From Desulfurellales bacterium (GTDB lineage Bacteria; Campylobacterota_A; Desulfurellia; Desulfurellales; Hippeaceae): a stretch of DNA of 32,634 nt. This document shows, piece after piece, positions 6,834 through 16,087 of the stretch; position 1 is the stretch's first letter, and every line of letters starts with the position of its first letter. The notes below the pieces were generated by a model. It was given only the letters and a program-made list of their open reading frames with translations. It ran no database searches and had not been told where the DNA came from. The stretch spans positions 1-32,634 of the forward strand of contig JALVUQ010000072.1 in NCBI GenBank assembly GCA_027035575.1. Reading direction: 5' to 3'. The translations under genes were made by a program, and so were the position numbers.

Positions 6834-7325
6834 ATGGATAAAAGGTATATAGATGAAATACTATCCAAATATAATGAACCCTCCGGCAAACTGCTCGGAA
6901 TTTTGGAGGATATTCAGGAAAAAGAAAAATACTTATCTAAGGAAGCGCTCAAGTATGTCTCCGAAAAAATCGGTGTTTCTTTTTCTCAAATTTACAGCAT
7001 TGCAACGTTCTATTCTTTTTTTAACCTTCAACCTGTCGGTGAGCATATAATCAGCGTTTGTATGGGAACAGCCTGCCACGTAAGAGGCGCTGTTGAGATT
7101 TTAAAGAATGTTGAATATCTGCTTGGTGTCGGGGTGGATGAATCCACAGAGGATGGTAAATTTTTCTTAACGACCGAAGATAAACACTTTTCGGTTAATA
7201 CAGCCAGATGCTTCGGGTGCTGCTCTATGGCTCCGGTTATAAGAATAGATGATAAAATATACGGATACGTAAAAATAAAGGATTTACCGAAAATATTAAA
7301 GGAATACGGGTGGGACAAAAAATGA
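6834..7325 (+). CDS. NuoE-like [2Fe-2S] subunit of an NAD(P) diaphorase
   Basis: A 163-residue protein of the NuoE / HydC / HndA thioredoxin-like [2Fe-2S] family. Ligands are C76-x4-C81 (CMGTACH) and C126-x3-C130 (CFGCC). The N-terminal helical part contains VSFSQIYSIATFYSFF, which is typical of NuoE. The ATG at 6834 is preferred over a TTG at 6822 because GGAG (6824-6827) lies at proper spacing and the family does not need the extra residues. The stop overlaps the NuoF-like start by 4 nt (ATGA). With the next two genes it forms the peripheral NADH-oxidising arm seen in complex I and in bifurcating hydrogenases. Here no H-cluster hydrogenase subunit accompanies it; CooF/CooS stand in as neighbour. 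Confidence 0.9.
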   Translation: MDKRYIDEILSKYNEPSGKLLGILEDIQEKEKYLSKEALKYVSEKIGVSFSQIYSIATFYSFFNLQPVGEHIISVCMGTACHVRGAVEILKNVEYLLGVGVDESTEDGKFFLTTEDKHFSVNTARCFGCCSMAPVIRIDDKIYGYVKIKDLPKILKEYGWDKK

Positions 7326-9241
7326 GAATCACAACAAAAGAAGAACTGGAAGAAAAAGCCAAATTAGGTGTAAAAAAACTAAATCCTAAGGATAAAATAA
7401 GAATAAGCGTAGGACTTGCAACATGCGGCATTTCTGTTGGCGGAGATAGTGTTTATGATGAGTTTGACAGATTGATAAGAAAAAGAAAAATAAACAATAT
7501 TTTTCTGACTAAGACGGGCTGTATAGGCTTCTGCAAGGAAGAACCTTTGGTAAATATAAAGATACCGAATATGGCAATTGTAATTTTGCATAAGGTTGAA
7601 AAAGAAGATGTTGGTTTAATTCTTGATGCACTCGAAAAAGGAAGCGATAACTTTGAAAAAGTTCTGTGTCAGATAGATAAATGGGAACATATCACAAGCG
7701 ATGATTTTAAATACGGAAAAAGGTTTGATAATACGCCTTTGTGGAGCGAGCTTGAATTTTTTAAATATCAGAAAAAACTGGTTATGCGAGATGCAGGAAT
7801 AATTAACCCTGAGGATATAGACGAATATATAGCCGTAGGCGGATATCAAGCTTTATATAAAGCTCTGAATTCTATGAAACAGACAGATGTGATAGATGAG
7901 GTTAAAAAATCCGGTCTTCGGGGAAGGGGAGGAGCCGGCTTTCCTACCGGTTTAAAGTGGGAATTTGTATATAAAGAAAAAAGTGATGAGAAATATATAA
8001 TTTGCAATGCCGACGAGGGCGACCCCGGGGCGTATATGAACAGAAACGAGATGGAATCAGACCCGCACTCCGTTATTGAGGGTATGATTATAGGCGGATA
8101 TGCTGCGGGTGCGAATAAGGGCATAATTTATATAAGGGCTGAATATCCTCTGGCTTTAAATAGGCTGCAGAAAGCTATAGATGATGCAAAAAGTTACGGT
8201 CTGCTGGGTAAAAATATATTTAACAGCGGCTTTGATTTTGATATTACCATAGCAAGAGGAGCAGGCGCATTTGTCTGTGGTGAGGAGACTGCTCTGATTG
8301 CCTCTATTGAAGGCGAGATTGGAAGACCGAGACCAAGGCCGCCGTTTCCGGCTCAAAAAGGTCTGTGGGGCAAGCCTACAAATATAAATAACGTTGAAAC
8401 CTGGACAAACATACCGATAATTACACTCAAAGGCGGAGATTGGTTTAAGCAGTTCGGCTCAAAGGATAATAGCGGAAGCAAAGTTTTCTCTCTCGTAGGA
8501 AAGGTTGAAAATGTCGGACTTGTTGAGGTGGAGCTTGGAACGCACATAAGAACAATTGTCGAAAACATAGGCGGTGGCGGAGCAGGAGGTAAAAAAGTTA
8601 AAGCCGTTCAAACGGGAGGACCCTCAGGCGGATGTATCCCTTTTAACTTGTTTGATACGCCCGTTGACTATGTTAATTTGGCAAAAGTCGGGTCGATTAT
8701 GGGCTCAGGCGGTATAGTTGTTATGGATGAAGATACCTGTATGGTTGATACGGCAAGGTATTTTCTGGATTTTACGGTTGATGAATCGTGCGGAAAATGT
8801 GTTCCTTGTCGTGAGGGGTTAAAACATATGCTTAATATTTTGGACAGAATAACAAAGGGTGAGGGTGAAAAAGATGATATAACAACGCTTCTGGAACTTG
8901 CATCTACCGTTAAGGCTACATCTTTATGCGGACTCGGTCAAACGGCACCAAATCCTATTTTAACGACATTACGGTATTTCAAAGATGAATATGATGCACA
9001 CGTTGTTGATAAACGCTGTCCGGCAAAGGTTTGCACAAACCTTATAGAGTTTGTGATAGATGAAGATGAATGTACCGGATGCGCTGTCTGTGCCAAAAGA
9101 TGCCCCGTAAAAGCTATATACGGTGAAATAGGTAAATTTTATACCATTGACCAAGCGAAGTGTATCAAATGCGGCACCTGTTTGGATGTGTGTAAGTTTG
9201 ATGCCGTACTAAAAATATCGGAAGGGCTTAAAAATGAGTGA
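7322..9241 (+). CDS. NuoF-like FMN/NAD(P)-binding subunit with C-terminal ferredoxin domain
   Basis: A 639-residue protein, similar to HydB/HndC. Domains in order: a thioredoxin-like [2Fe-2S] domain (C35, C67, C71), then the NuoF flavoprotein core. The core shows the NAD-binding glycine-rich GRGGAGFPTGLKW, the acidic ADEGDPGA and the FMN segment GAGAFVCGEETAL. An SLBB region follows, then the [4Fe-4S] site SCGKCVPCREG. The protein ends with a two-cluster ferredoxin (CTGCAVCAKRCP and CIKCGTCLDVCK). It would exchange electrons between NAD(P)(H) and iron-sulfur carriers in the cytoplasm. The ATG at 7322 overlaps the NuoE-like stop; the alternative GTG at 7310 adds four residues. Next to cooFS the likely role is CO-dependent NAD(P) reduction. 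NAD versus NADP preference cannot be read here. Confidence 0.92.
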   Translation: MRITTKEELEEKAKLGVKKLNPKDKIRISVGLATCGISVGGDSVYDEFDRLIRKRKINNIFLTKTGCIGFCKEEPLVNIKIPNMAIVILHKVEKEDVGLILDALEKGSDNFEKVLCQIDKWEHITSDDFKYGKRFDNTPLWSELEFFKYQKKLVMRDAGIINPEDIDEYIAVGGYQALYKALNSMKQTDVIDEVKKSGLRGRGGAGFPTGLKWEFVYKEKSDEKYIICNADEGDPGAYMNRNEMESDPHSVIEGMIIGGYAAGANKGIIYIRAEYPLALNRLQKAIDDAKSYGLLGKNIFNSGFDFDITIARGAGAFVCGEETALIASIEGEIGRPRPRPPFPAQKGLWGKPTNINNVETWTNIPIITLKGGDWFKQFGSKDNSGSKVFSLVGKVENVGLVEVELGTHIRTIVENIGGGGAGGKKVKAVQTGGPSGGCIPFNLFDTPVDYVNLAKVGSIMGSGGIVVMDEDTCMVDTARYFLDFTVDESCGKCVPCREGLKHMLNILDRITKGEGEKDDITTLLELASTVKATSLCGLGQTAPNPILTTLRYFKDEYDAHVVDKRCPAKVCTNLIEFVIDEDECTGCAVCAKRCPVKAIYGEIGKFYTIDQAKCIKCGTCLDVCKFDAVLKISEGLKNE

Positions 9242-10049
9242 TAAAGTAAATGTTTATATAAACTCTAAAAGGTATCAAGCCATAAAAGGAGAACCGCTTT
9301 TAAACGTCGCGAGAAGAAACAGAGTGGATATTCCCGCTTTGTGCTACGAAGAATCTCTAAAACCCTACGGTGCTTGCAGATTGTGTCTTGTTGATGTCAA
9401 AGAAGGTGCAAAAAAAGGGCTTACAACCTCCTGCACGCTTGCCTGCAGCGAGGGTTTGAGCGTTGCAACAAACACAGATGAAATAAAAAGGCACAGAAAA
9501 GTTCTGTTTGAGCTTTATCTGTCACAGGCTCCAAACTCGGAAAAAATAAAGGATATGGCGGCTCGCTACGGAGTTTTTTCTACACGTTTTGAATTAAAAC
9601 ATCAAGAAAACGATAAACTTAACTCTAAATGTGTTTTGTGCGGTTTATGTGTAAGGACGTGTAATGAAATTATGGGTGCCGGGGTTATCAACTTCATTGG
9701 CAGAGGCCATAACACAAAGATTAACACACCCTATTTTGAATCAAGCGATGTATGTTTGGGCTGCCGTGCCTGCCTTGAGGTTTGTCCAACAAAAGCCATA
9801 ACAATTGAAGATAGGTCAAATATAAGAATTATGGCTTCCTGGAGTTATACCGAAGTAGAGTTAAAAAAATGTACTGTATGCGGCAAGTATTATGCTCCTG
9901 AAAAGCTTGATGCAAAGGTCGGTTCTCTGTTTTATTACAGAGATAAAGATGCAAAGTTAAAAAATATGTGCCCTGAATGCAGAAAAAAATATGCTGCCAA
10001 AAAACATACGCTTATTATGGAAGGAGAGGCGGAAAAGTATGCCAAGTAA
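9234..10049 (+). CDS. Short NuoG/HoxU-like iron-sulfur subunit with C-terminal zinc-ribbon-like motif
   Basis: A 271-residue protein. Residues 1-80 are a [2Fe-2S] ferredoxin domain (C37, C48, C51, with C67 or C71). Residues 130-190 carry two [4Fe-4S] motifs (C133/136/139/143 and C174/177/180/184). The His-Cys [4Fe-4S] motif usually found between these in NuoG is absent: residues 87-110 (HRKVLFELYLSQAPNSEK) hold no cysteine. The C-terminus adds two CxxC pairs (C213/C216 and C246/C249) resembling a zinc ribbon. There is no molybdopterin domain. It overlaps the NuoF-like gene by 8 nt and cooC by 11 nt, so the three subunits and cooC are translationally coupled. Probable role: electron wire between CooF and the flavoprotein. 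Confidence 0.85.
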   Translation: MSDKVNVYINSKRYQAIKGEPLLNVARRNRVDIPALCYEESLKPYGACRLCLVDVKEGAKKGLTTSCTLACSEGLSVATNTDEIKRHRKVLFELYLSQAPNSEKIKDMAARYGVFSTRFELKHQENDKLNSKCVLCGLCVRTCNEIMGAGVINFIGRGHNTKINTPYFESSDVCLGCRACLEVCPTKAITIEDRSNIRIMASWSYTEVELKKCTVCGKYYAPEKLDAKVGSLFYYRDKDAKLKNMCPECRKKYAAKKHTLIMEGEAEKYAK

Positions 10050-10929
10050 AGAAAAAGAAAAGCTGTTTGATACGGCTAATATGCTCAAAGAAAAGACTTT
10101 AAAAAGCTCGGATACAAATTTCAGGGTGGTTGTAACGGGCAAAGGAGGAGTAGGAAAAACGACGACAAGTGCCGTTTTATCTCATCTGTTTGCAAAAGAC
10201 GGTTATAATGTGCTTGCCGTTGATGAAGACCCGCAGATGAACTTGCCCTATGCTCTTGGGGTTGATAAGGACAGAGCAAAAAAGATAGTGCCTTTGTCTC
10301 AAAATCTGGATTATATTGAAGAAAAAACAGGCGCAAGACCCGGAACCTCTTGGGGTCTGTTTTTAAATCTGACACCGGATATAAGTGATGTTGTTGATAA
10401 GTTCGGTATAAAAGCCGCAGATAATATAAATATCCTTGTTATGGGAACTGTTGTTCAGGCTGCAACAGGCTGTTTATGTCCTGAAAATGCGCTGCTTGAT
10501 GCCGTTATGAAGTATATTGCTTTGAGAAAAAAAGAGATAATCATTATGGATACTCAGGCAGGCGTTGAGCACTTCGGAAGGGCTCTTGCAAAGGGGTTTA
10601 AACACTGCGTCGTTGTTACCGATTATACGTTTAATGCAATGGATGTGGCAAAACATACGGCAAACCTCGCCAAACAGATAGGAATACCCAATATATATCT
10701 GCTTGTGAACAGAGTTAGAAGTCAAAAAGATATTGATAAAGCCAGAATGTATATAAAAGATGACGATACCGTTTTTAAAAGCGTTTTTTTCTCTCCCTAT
10801 TCTGAAGAGATGCTGGATATAGAGCCACTGGTCACACCATTGATTGAAAAGGAGAGTGAGTATATGGAAACGATAAAAAAACTAAAGGAAGATATTGAAA
10901 AAAACAATAATTCACTTGAAAAAAAATGA
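10039..10929 (+). CDS. cooC: CooC-type nickel-insertion ATPase for CO dehydrogenase
   Basis: A 296-residue MinD/ArsA-like ATPase. Residues 32-43 hold the deviant Walker A KGGVGKTTT, followed by VDEDPQMN and the switch-like MDTQAGVEHFGR. The sequence GCLCPEN supplies the Cys-x-Cys pair with which CooC dimers bind metal. CooC loads nickel into the CODH C cluster using ATP. The ATG at 10039 has a strong ribosome site (AAGGAGAGG) inside the preceding gene, with which it overlaps by 11 nt. A charged 25-residue N-terminal extension precedes the P-loop. It lies 36 nt before a nickel permease, in line with a nickel supply role. Family assignment is firm. Confidence 0.93.
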   Translation: MPSKEKEKLFDTANMLKEKTLKSSDTNFRVVVTGKGGVGKTTTSAVLSHLFAKDGYNVLAVDEDPQMNLPYALGVDKDRAKKIVPLSQNLDYIEEKTGARPGTSWGLFLNLTPDISDVVDKFGIKAADNINILVMGTVVQAATGCLCPENALLDAVMKYIALRKKEIIIMDTQAGVEHFGRALAKGFKHCVVVTDYTFNAMDVAKHTANLAKQIGIPNIYLLVNRVRSQKDIDKARMYIKDDDTVFKSVFFSPYSEEMLDIEPLVTPLIEKESEYMETIKKLKEDIEKNNNSLEKK

Positions 10930-10965
10930 TAAACTGGTAAGTTATCTTGGTATTGGGAGGCTGTT

Positions 10966-11982
10966 ATGAATATTGCTCAAAGGTCTAAAGTTCTTATAGG
11001 TTTTCTTGTTGTTTTTAACATTGTCGTATGGGGTTTGTTGCTTTTTGCCACACATTTTTCATATTCAATGATTAGTTTGGGGGCTTTGGCTTATTTTTTC
11101 GGTCTAAGGCACGCATTTGATGCCGATCATATAGCTGCAATTGATAATGTAACAAGAAAACTTAGACAGGATAACAAAAAGCACGTTGCAGTGGGGCTGT
11201 TTTTTTCACTCGGACACTCGACGGTTGTTTTGCTTATGTCTATTGTAATAGTGATGATAGTCAGGGGCTTTTCACCTACTATTAAGATGTTTCAAAATAT
11301 AGGAGGTGTTTTTGGAACCGTTGTTTCGGCAGGTTTTTTGACAATAATCGGAATTATAAACCTGTTTATTTTAAAAGACCTCTATTCTATTTTTAAAACT
11401 TATAGAAAAAGCGGCAGGGTAGATGAGAGAGTAGATAAGATGACAGAAGAATTACTCGGCAAAAGAGGATTTATGGGTAGATTTTTCAATTTTATGTATA
11501 GAAAAATAGACACGAGCTGGAAAATGTATCCCGTGGGTTTTCTCTTTGGTCTTGGTTTTGATACTGCAACGGAAATTGCAATCTTAGGAATATCGGCAGC
11601 CCTTGCCAAAAACTCCCAAATTCCGTTGTGGGGAGTTATTTTATTTCCTCTTTTGTTTACAGCCGGTATGAGTCTTATGGACTCGCTTGACGGACTTGTG
11701 ATGATGAAGATATACGATTGGGCAATGGTTGATGCGTTAAGGAAGATATTCTTTAATATGATTATAACGGCAACGAGTGTGTTTGTTGCTCTCGCCATAG
11801 GAACTATAGAGTGGATACAGGTTATTTCTCTTAAAATCAATATTAACTCACCGTTTTTTAACTTTATCAACAACCTCAATTTTGAGGTGCTCGGTGTTGG
11901 TGTGGTTATTATAATGGTAGCAAGTTGGGTGTATGCCTTTGTTTACTATAAAAGAGTGTTGAGCTTAAAGCACAGTTCTTAA
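10966..11982 (+). CDS. NiCoT-family nickel/cobalt permease
   Basis: A 338-residue integral membrane protein with about eight hydrophobic helices. It carries the NiCoT signature RHAFDADHIAAIDN with the HX4DH motif (H49, D54, H55) in helix 2, FSLGHS in helix 3, GFDTATEI and LFTAGMSLMDSLDG further on. These transporters import Ni2+ (or Co2+) with high affinity across the inner membrane. The ATG at 10966 has a GGGAGG ribosome site. It sits between cooC and the hydrogenase genes, so it most likely supplies nickel to both CODH and hydrogenase. No separate nickel-responsive operator was recognised in the 36 nt upstream. Confidence 0.93.
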   Translation: MNIAQRSKVLIGFLVVFNIVVWGLLLFATHFSYSMISLGALAYFFGLRHAFDADHIAAIDNVTRKLRQDNKKHVAVGLFFSLGHSTVVLLMSIVIVMIVRGFSPTIKMFQNIGGVFGTVVSAGFLTIIGIINLFILKDLYSIFKTYRKSGRVDERVDKMTEELLGKRGFMGRFFNFMYRKIDTSWKMYPVGFLFGLGFDTATEIAILGISAALAKNSQIPLWGVILFPLLFTAGMSLMDSLDGLVMMKIYDWAMVDALRKIFFNMIITATSVFVALAIGTIEWIQVISLKININSPFFNFINNLNFEVLGVGVVIIMVASWVYAFVYYKRVLSLKHSS

Positions 11983-12021
11983 CTTGTGTGCTTTGGTATT
12001 TTATAAAATAGGGGGTGAATT

Positions 12022-13218
12022 TTGAATTCCAAACAGATGAGCGAATACTATTTAAGTATGCTTGATGATGTTGATGAGAGATTGAATAGTATGTGCGATA
12101 AGGAATCGGAAAAGGAATTTCAAAGAAAATTAGAGGAAAAAGGCTTTACAAGAAGAGATTTTTTGAAATGGACATCTTTTATGACGGCTACCTTAATGCT
12201 GCCCCCGGTTTTTGAATCACGCATTGCAAAGGCTGCTGCCATAAAACAAAGAACTCCGATTATCTGGCTTCATATGGCAGAATGTACAGGATGTACGGAA
12301 AGTTTTTTAAGAACAAGAGAGCCGGATATTGCCCAGCTTATTTTTGATAAGATTTCACTTGCCTATCACGATACGCTTATGATGGCATCCGGTGAGAGAG
12401 CCGAAAAGAGCTTGGAAGATGCTATCAAAAGATATAAGGGTCAGTATATATGTGTTATCGAGGGTGGAATACCCACAAAAGACGGCGGTATATATTTAAC
12501 AATAGGTTCAAAGGGTGAAACAGGATTATCCAAAGCAAAAAGAGTAACAAAGGATGCGAGATTGACACTTGCATTCGGCACTTGTGCGGCTTTTGGCGGC
12601 GTGCAGGCTGCCTATCCCAATCCTACCGGAGCAAAGGGTGTAAGAGATGCTCTTGGTATAGAAATTGTTAACGTATCGGGGTGTCCCCCAAGCAGTATAA
12701 ATATGGTTGGTACAATCCTTCATATACTTCTTTTTGATAAAATTCCACCTCTTGATGAAATTTACAGGCCCTTGTGGGCTTACGGCTCCAGGATTCACGA
12801 CTACTGCGAAAGAAGGGCTCATTTTGATGCCGGTGAATTTGTGGAAGAGTGGGGTGACGAAGGAGCTAAAAAAGGTTGGTGTTTATATAAAATGGGGTGT
12901 AAGGGACCGCTAACTTACAACAATTGTCCGAGATACAGGTTTAATCAGGGAACTAACTGGCCGATCGGTGCGGGGCATGGATGTATAGGATGTTCCGAGC
13001 CTAATTTCTGGGATACGATGACACCGTTTGAGGAGCCAAACGAAAAAGCTGGCATAAGAATTCCCGGAGGAAACGGTGTTGAGGCTACAAGCGACGAAAT
13101 AGGCAGTTTCTTGGCAGGCGCAACGGCAGCAGGTATAGGTGTTCACGCAGTAGGCAGTATAATTAGAGCCAAAGCCGAGAAAAAAACGGCAAAAACGGAT
13201 GATAAGGAGAATAAGTAA
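12022..13218 (+). CDS. hyaA: Tat-exported [NiFe] hydrogenase small subunit
   Basis: A 398-residue group 1 hydrogenase small subunit. A twin-arginine signal (TRRDFLKW, R44-R45) is followed by a hydrophobic stretch ending near AKAAA. The n-region of 43 residues is unusually long. Cysteines for the proximal cluster appear in ECTGCTES, GTCAAFGG and GCPPSS. The distal and medial clusters use HDYCERR, CKGPLTYNNCP and GCIGCSEP. A C-terminal hydrophobic segment (about residues 358-380) may anchor it to the membrane. The TTG at 12022 is chosen because GGGGGTGA lies at correct spacing; the next ATG, 15 nt on, lacks one. It is the periplasmic electron-transfer subunit, exported together with the large subunit. 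The gene symbol reflects family role only. Confidence 0.93.
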   Translation: MNSKQMSEYYLSMLDDVDERLNSMCDKESEKEFQRKLEEKGFTRRDFLKWTSFMTATLMLPPVFESRIAKAAAIKQRTPIIWLHMAECTGCTESFLRTREPDIAQLIFDKISLAYHDTLMMASGERAEKSLEDAIKRYKGQYICVIEGGIPTKDGGIYLTIGSKGETGLSKAKRVTKDARLTLAFGTCAAFGGVQAAYPNPTGAKGVRDALGIEIVNVSGCPPSSINMVGTILHILLFDKIPPLDEIYRPLWAYGSRIHDYCERRAHFDAGEFVEEWGDEGAKKGWCLYKMGCKGPLTYNNCPRYRFNQGTNWPIGAGHGCIGCSEPNFWDTMTPFEEPNEKAGIRIPGGNGVEATSDEIGSFLAGATAAGIGVHAVGSIIRAKAEKKTAKTDDKENK

Positions 13219-14912
13219 TGGCTGATAAAAAACATATTGTCATTGACCCCATAACTAGGATAGAAGGTCATTTAAGAATAGAGGTAGATGTAAAAAACGG
13301 TAAGGTTGAGGACGCTTGGAGTACAGGGACGCTTTGGAGAGGTATTGAACCGATATTGCAGGGCAGGGATATACGCGATGCAGGATTGCTGGTTCAAAGA
13401 ATCTGCGGCGTTTGCACCTGGTCTCACTATGAGGCAAATACTATGAGCGCGGAGGTGGCTTTGGGCATTAAGCCTCCTACAAATGCAAGACTGGTTAGAA
13501 ACTTGATAAATGCAAGTGAATTTATGCACGACCATACGGTTCACTTTTATGCTTTAGCTTCACTTGATTGGGCTGATGTAGGCGGAGCAATAAAGGCAGA
13601 CCCTCAAAAAGCGACTGATTTGGCTCATCAATTCTCAAAGCAACCCTACAATGCTTCGGCTGACCACTACAGAGAAATTATTGAAAAGTTAAAAAAGTTT
13701 GTTGCAAGCGGTCAGTTGGGACCCTTTGCCGGAGCTTACATTGGAAACAAACTTTACAAATTACCGCCTGAGGGCGATTTGATAATAATATCTCACTATT
13801 TGGACGCTTTATATACCCAGGTTATCTTGGCTCAAATGATGGCTATATACGGAGCGAAAAACCCGCACCCTCAAAGCCTTGTTGTGGGCGGTATAACAAG
13901 TGTTATGGATATGCTTGATGCCAGAAGGATAGGTCAATATACTTCAAAATTGGCAGAAGTAGGCAAATTCATACAACACGCATATCTGCCGGATATCGAC
14001 CTTGTTACATATTTCTATAAGGATGAATTTAAAGAAGGTATCGGATGCGGTGCAAAGAATTTTTTAAGCTACGGCGGATTTCCTGAGACCAATGATTGGG
14101 AAGCGGAATATAGATACTTGCCTCAGGGGGTAATATATGACAGGGATTTATCCAAAGTTGAAAAGGTAAATAAACAGTTCATAACGGAGAGCATAGCTCA
14201 TTCCTGGTACAAAGGACCAAATGAGGGTATCTATCCCGGTAAAGAGAATACAATTCCAGAATATACGGGCTTAAATGAGGATGGAAGCGTTAAAAAAGAT
14301 GGGAAGTACAGTTGGGTCAAGGCACCGAGATATAAAGGTAAAATGATGGAAGTAGGGCCTCTTGCCAGGCTAATGGTAGGATATGCTTCCAACCACAACA
14401 ATATGAGAGATATGCTTGATAATTTTTTGGAAAAGCACAAGGCAAACGTCAATCAAATGTTTTCAACTGTTGGAAGAACAGCTGCAAGAGCGTTGGAGAC
14501 GGCGTATATTTGGCACGGTGCTCACAAATGGGCTGATGATTTGGTTGCAAATCTAAAGCAGGGAGATGAAAGAACTTGGACGCGTTTTGAATATCCCGAA
14601 CAAGAAACTAATACATCAGTTGCTTTATATGAGGCGCCTCGAGGCTCGCTTGCTCACTTTGTTAGAATTAAAGGAAAGGATGTTACCCACTATCAGGTTG
14701 TTATTCCGTCAACCTGGAATGCATCTCCAAGAGACGAAAAAGGGCAAAGAGGAGCATATGAGGAAAGTTTGATTAATATACCGGTTCCGGATACGGATGA
14801 ACCTCTTGCTATTTTGAGAACGGTTCACTCTTTCGACCCGTGTATGGCGTGTGCCGTACATCTTATGGATGTGGACAAGGGCAAAGTTAAAAAATTTAAG
14901 GTAGAGGTTTAA
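13218..14912 (+). CDS. hyaB: [NiFe] hydrogenase large (catalytic) subunit
   Basis: A 564-residue group 1 large subunit. Nickel-iron site ligands are RICGVC (C63, C66) near the N-terminus and DPCMACAVH (C542, C545, H548) near the C-terminus. A 16-residue peptide follows H548 and should be removed by the endopeptidase encoded two genes downstream. The protein has no signal of its own and is co-exported with the small subunit by Tat. It splits H2 (uptake direction in this class). The start overlaps the small subunit stop by one base, and the cytochrome b gene begins 1 nt after its stop. Group 1 is well supported by motif and by the cytochrome b partner; the exact subgroup was not determined. Confidence 0.96.
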   Translation: MADKKHIVIDPITRIEGHLRIEVDVKNGKVEDAWSTGTLWRGIEPILQGRDIRDAGLLVQRICGVCTWSHYEANTMSAEVALGIKPPTNARLVRNLINASEFMHDHTVHFYALASLDWADVGGAIKADPQKATDLAHQFSKQPYNASADHYREIIEKLKKFVASGQLGPFAGAYIGNKLYKLPPEGDLIIISHYLDALYTQVILAQMMAIYGAKNPHPQSLVVGGITSVMDMLDARRIGQYTSKLAEVGKFIQHAYLPDIDLVTYFYKDEFKEGIGCGAKNFLSYGGFPETNDWEAEYRYLPQGVIYDRDLSKVEKVNKQFITESIAHSWYKGPNEGIYPGKENTIPEYTGLNEDGSVKKDGKYSWVKAPRYKGKMMEVGPLARLMVGYASNHNNMRDMLDNFLEKHKANVNQMFSTVGRTAARALETAYIWHGAHKWADDLVANLKQGDERTWTRFEYPEQETNTSVALYEAPRGSLAHFVRIKGKDVTHYQVVIPSTWNASPRDEKGQRGAYEESLINIPVPDTDEPLAILRTVHSFDPCMACAVHLMDVDKGKVKKFKVEV

Positions 14913-14913
14913 G

Positions 14914-15603
14914 ATGGCAGTTTATGATAGAAAATATGACTGGACAGTTGCCATAAGGATTCTGCACTGGGTAACATTTATAGCCATAGGAATTTTGACA
15001 TTTACGGGTTTTTATATAGCAAGCCCGTTTTGGTTCATACACACACCCGGAACAAAAGAGGCTTACAACATATTTTCTATGGCAAATGTTAGACTTATTC
15101 ACTTTATTACGGCTTATGTCTTTATTTTTGCCATAATTTTAAGGATATACTTAGCCTTTGTTTCCAGAGTAGATGCGGATTGGAAAGAATTTATGTTTAG
15201 ATGGCTCAATATAAAAGAGTGGATTGCAACGCTTAAGAATTATCTTACATTTAAGCCGTACGGGGTTGAGGGTTTAAAGAGCAAATATAACCCCGTTCAA
15301 TCTCTGGCATATTTTGCCTTTGTTTGTTTTTCTATTTTGCAGATAGTTACGGGAATAATTCTTTATACTATGAATGATAACTCCATAAGAGGCATGTCTG
15401 CCGTTCAAAAATTCCTATTTCCCGTAGTGCAACTGTTTGGCGGATATCCTTATATACGTTTAACGCACCATCTGCTCACCTGGTTTTTTATAATTTTTGT
15501 GTTAGCTCACGTATATATGGTAATTGCACACGATATAGGAGAAAAAAACGGTTCCCTTTCTTCGATGTTTACAGGTTACAAGTACGAAGAAGATAATGAA
15601 TGA
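14914..15603 (+). CDS. hyaC: Hydrogenase b-type cytochrome (quinone-reducing membrane subunit)
   Basis: A 229-residue membrane protein with four hydrophobic helices. Histidines suited to bind two haems b are in RILHWVTF (helix 1), RLIHFITAYVF (helix 2) and LTHHLLTWFF with LAHVYMVIAHD (helix 4). This is the HyaC/HydC cytochrome that anchors periplasmic group 1 hydrogenase and passes H2 electrons to menaquinone or ubiquinone. It directly follows the large subunit and overlaps the maturation protease start by 8 nt. Its presence makes the hydrogenase a respiratory uptake enzyme rather than the CO-linked H2-evolving enzyme of classical carboxydotrophs. Confidence 0.93.
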   Translation: MAVYDRKYDWTVAIRILHWVTFIAIGILTFTGFYIASPFWFIHTPGTKEAYNIFSMANVRLIHFITAYVFIFAIILRIYLAFVSRVDADWKEFMFRWLNIKEWIATLKNYLTFKPYGVEGLKSKYNPVQSLAYFAFVCFSILQIVTGIILYTMNDNSIRGMSAVQKFLFPVVQLFGGYPYIRLTHHLLTWFFIIFVLAHVYMVIAHDIGEKNGSLSSMFTGYKYEEDNE

Positions 15604-16087
15604 ATTGTGTATTGTCGGATTAGGGAATCTCATTCTCGGTGACGAGGGCTTCGGTGTTCATTTGATTAGATATCTTAGGCAAAATTATATTTTTGAAAAT
15701 GTTGATATTATAGACGGTGGGACCATAGGGTTTAGGTTGATAGAGTATTTTATGGAGTATGACAAATTGCTGTTTGTGGATGCTATAAAAACCGACGATG
15801 AACCGGGCACAATATACAGTTTTTCTTTGGAAGAGCTGCCGCCTAATATAACATTCGTGTCTTCCATACACGAAATAGGTTTGGGTGACGTTGTGCAGCA
15901 GATAAAATTTATGGGTAGGAACGTAAAAGCTTATGCAGTCGGCATTGTTCCTCTTAGTATATGTCCCAATAGCTTGACCGAGCATTTGAGTGATTTTATG
16001 AATTCAAAAATAGAGACTGTTGCCGATGTGGCTTTGAGAAATATTGAACAATTGGGTGGTATATTTGCACGAAGGAGCAATAGCTGA
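15596..16087 (+). CDS. hyaD: Hydrogenase large-subunit maturation endopeptidase
   Basis: A 163-residue member of the HyaD/HybD/HycI family. The nickel-sensing ligands of the family are visible: Glu17 in LGDEGFG, an acidic residue in VDAIKTDD, and His in SSIHEIGLGD. It removes the C-terminal peptide after H548 of the large subunit once the Ni-Fe site is complete. It overlaps the cytochrome gene by 8 nt, and its last 23 nt contain the start of hypA. Length and motifs are normal. Confidence 0.92.
   Translation: MNELCIVGLGNLILGDEGFGVHLIRYLRQNYIFENVDIIDGGTIGFRLIEYFMEYDKLLFVDAIKTDDEPGTIYSFSLEELPPNITFVSSIHEIGLGDVVQQIKFMGRNVKAYAVGIVPLSICPNSLTEHLSDFMNSKIETVADVALRNIEQLGGIFARRSNS

Noticed and set aside
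16044-16064. Longer HypA start at TTG 16044
   Set aside because: It would add seven residues before the nickel-binding Met-His-Glu N-terminus, which must be terminal in HypA.
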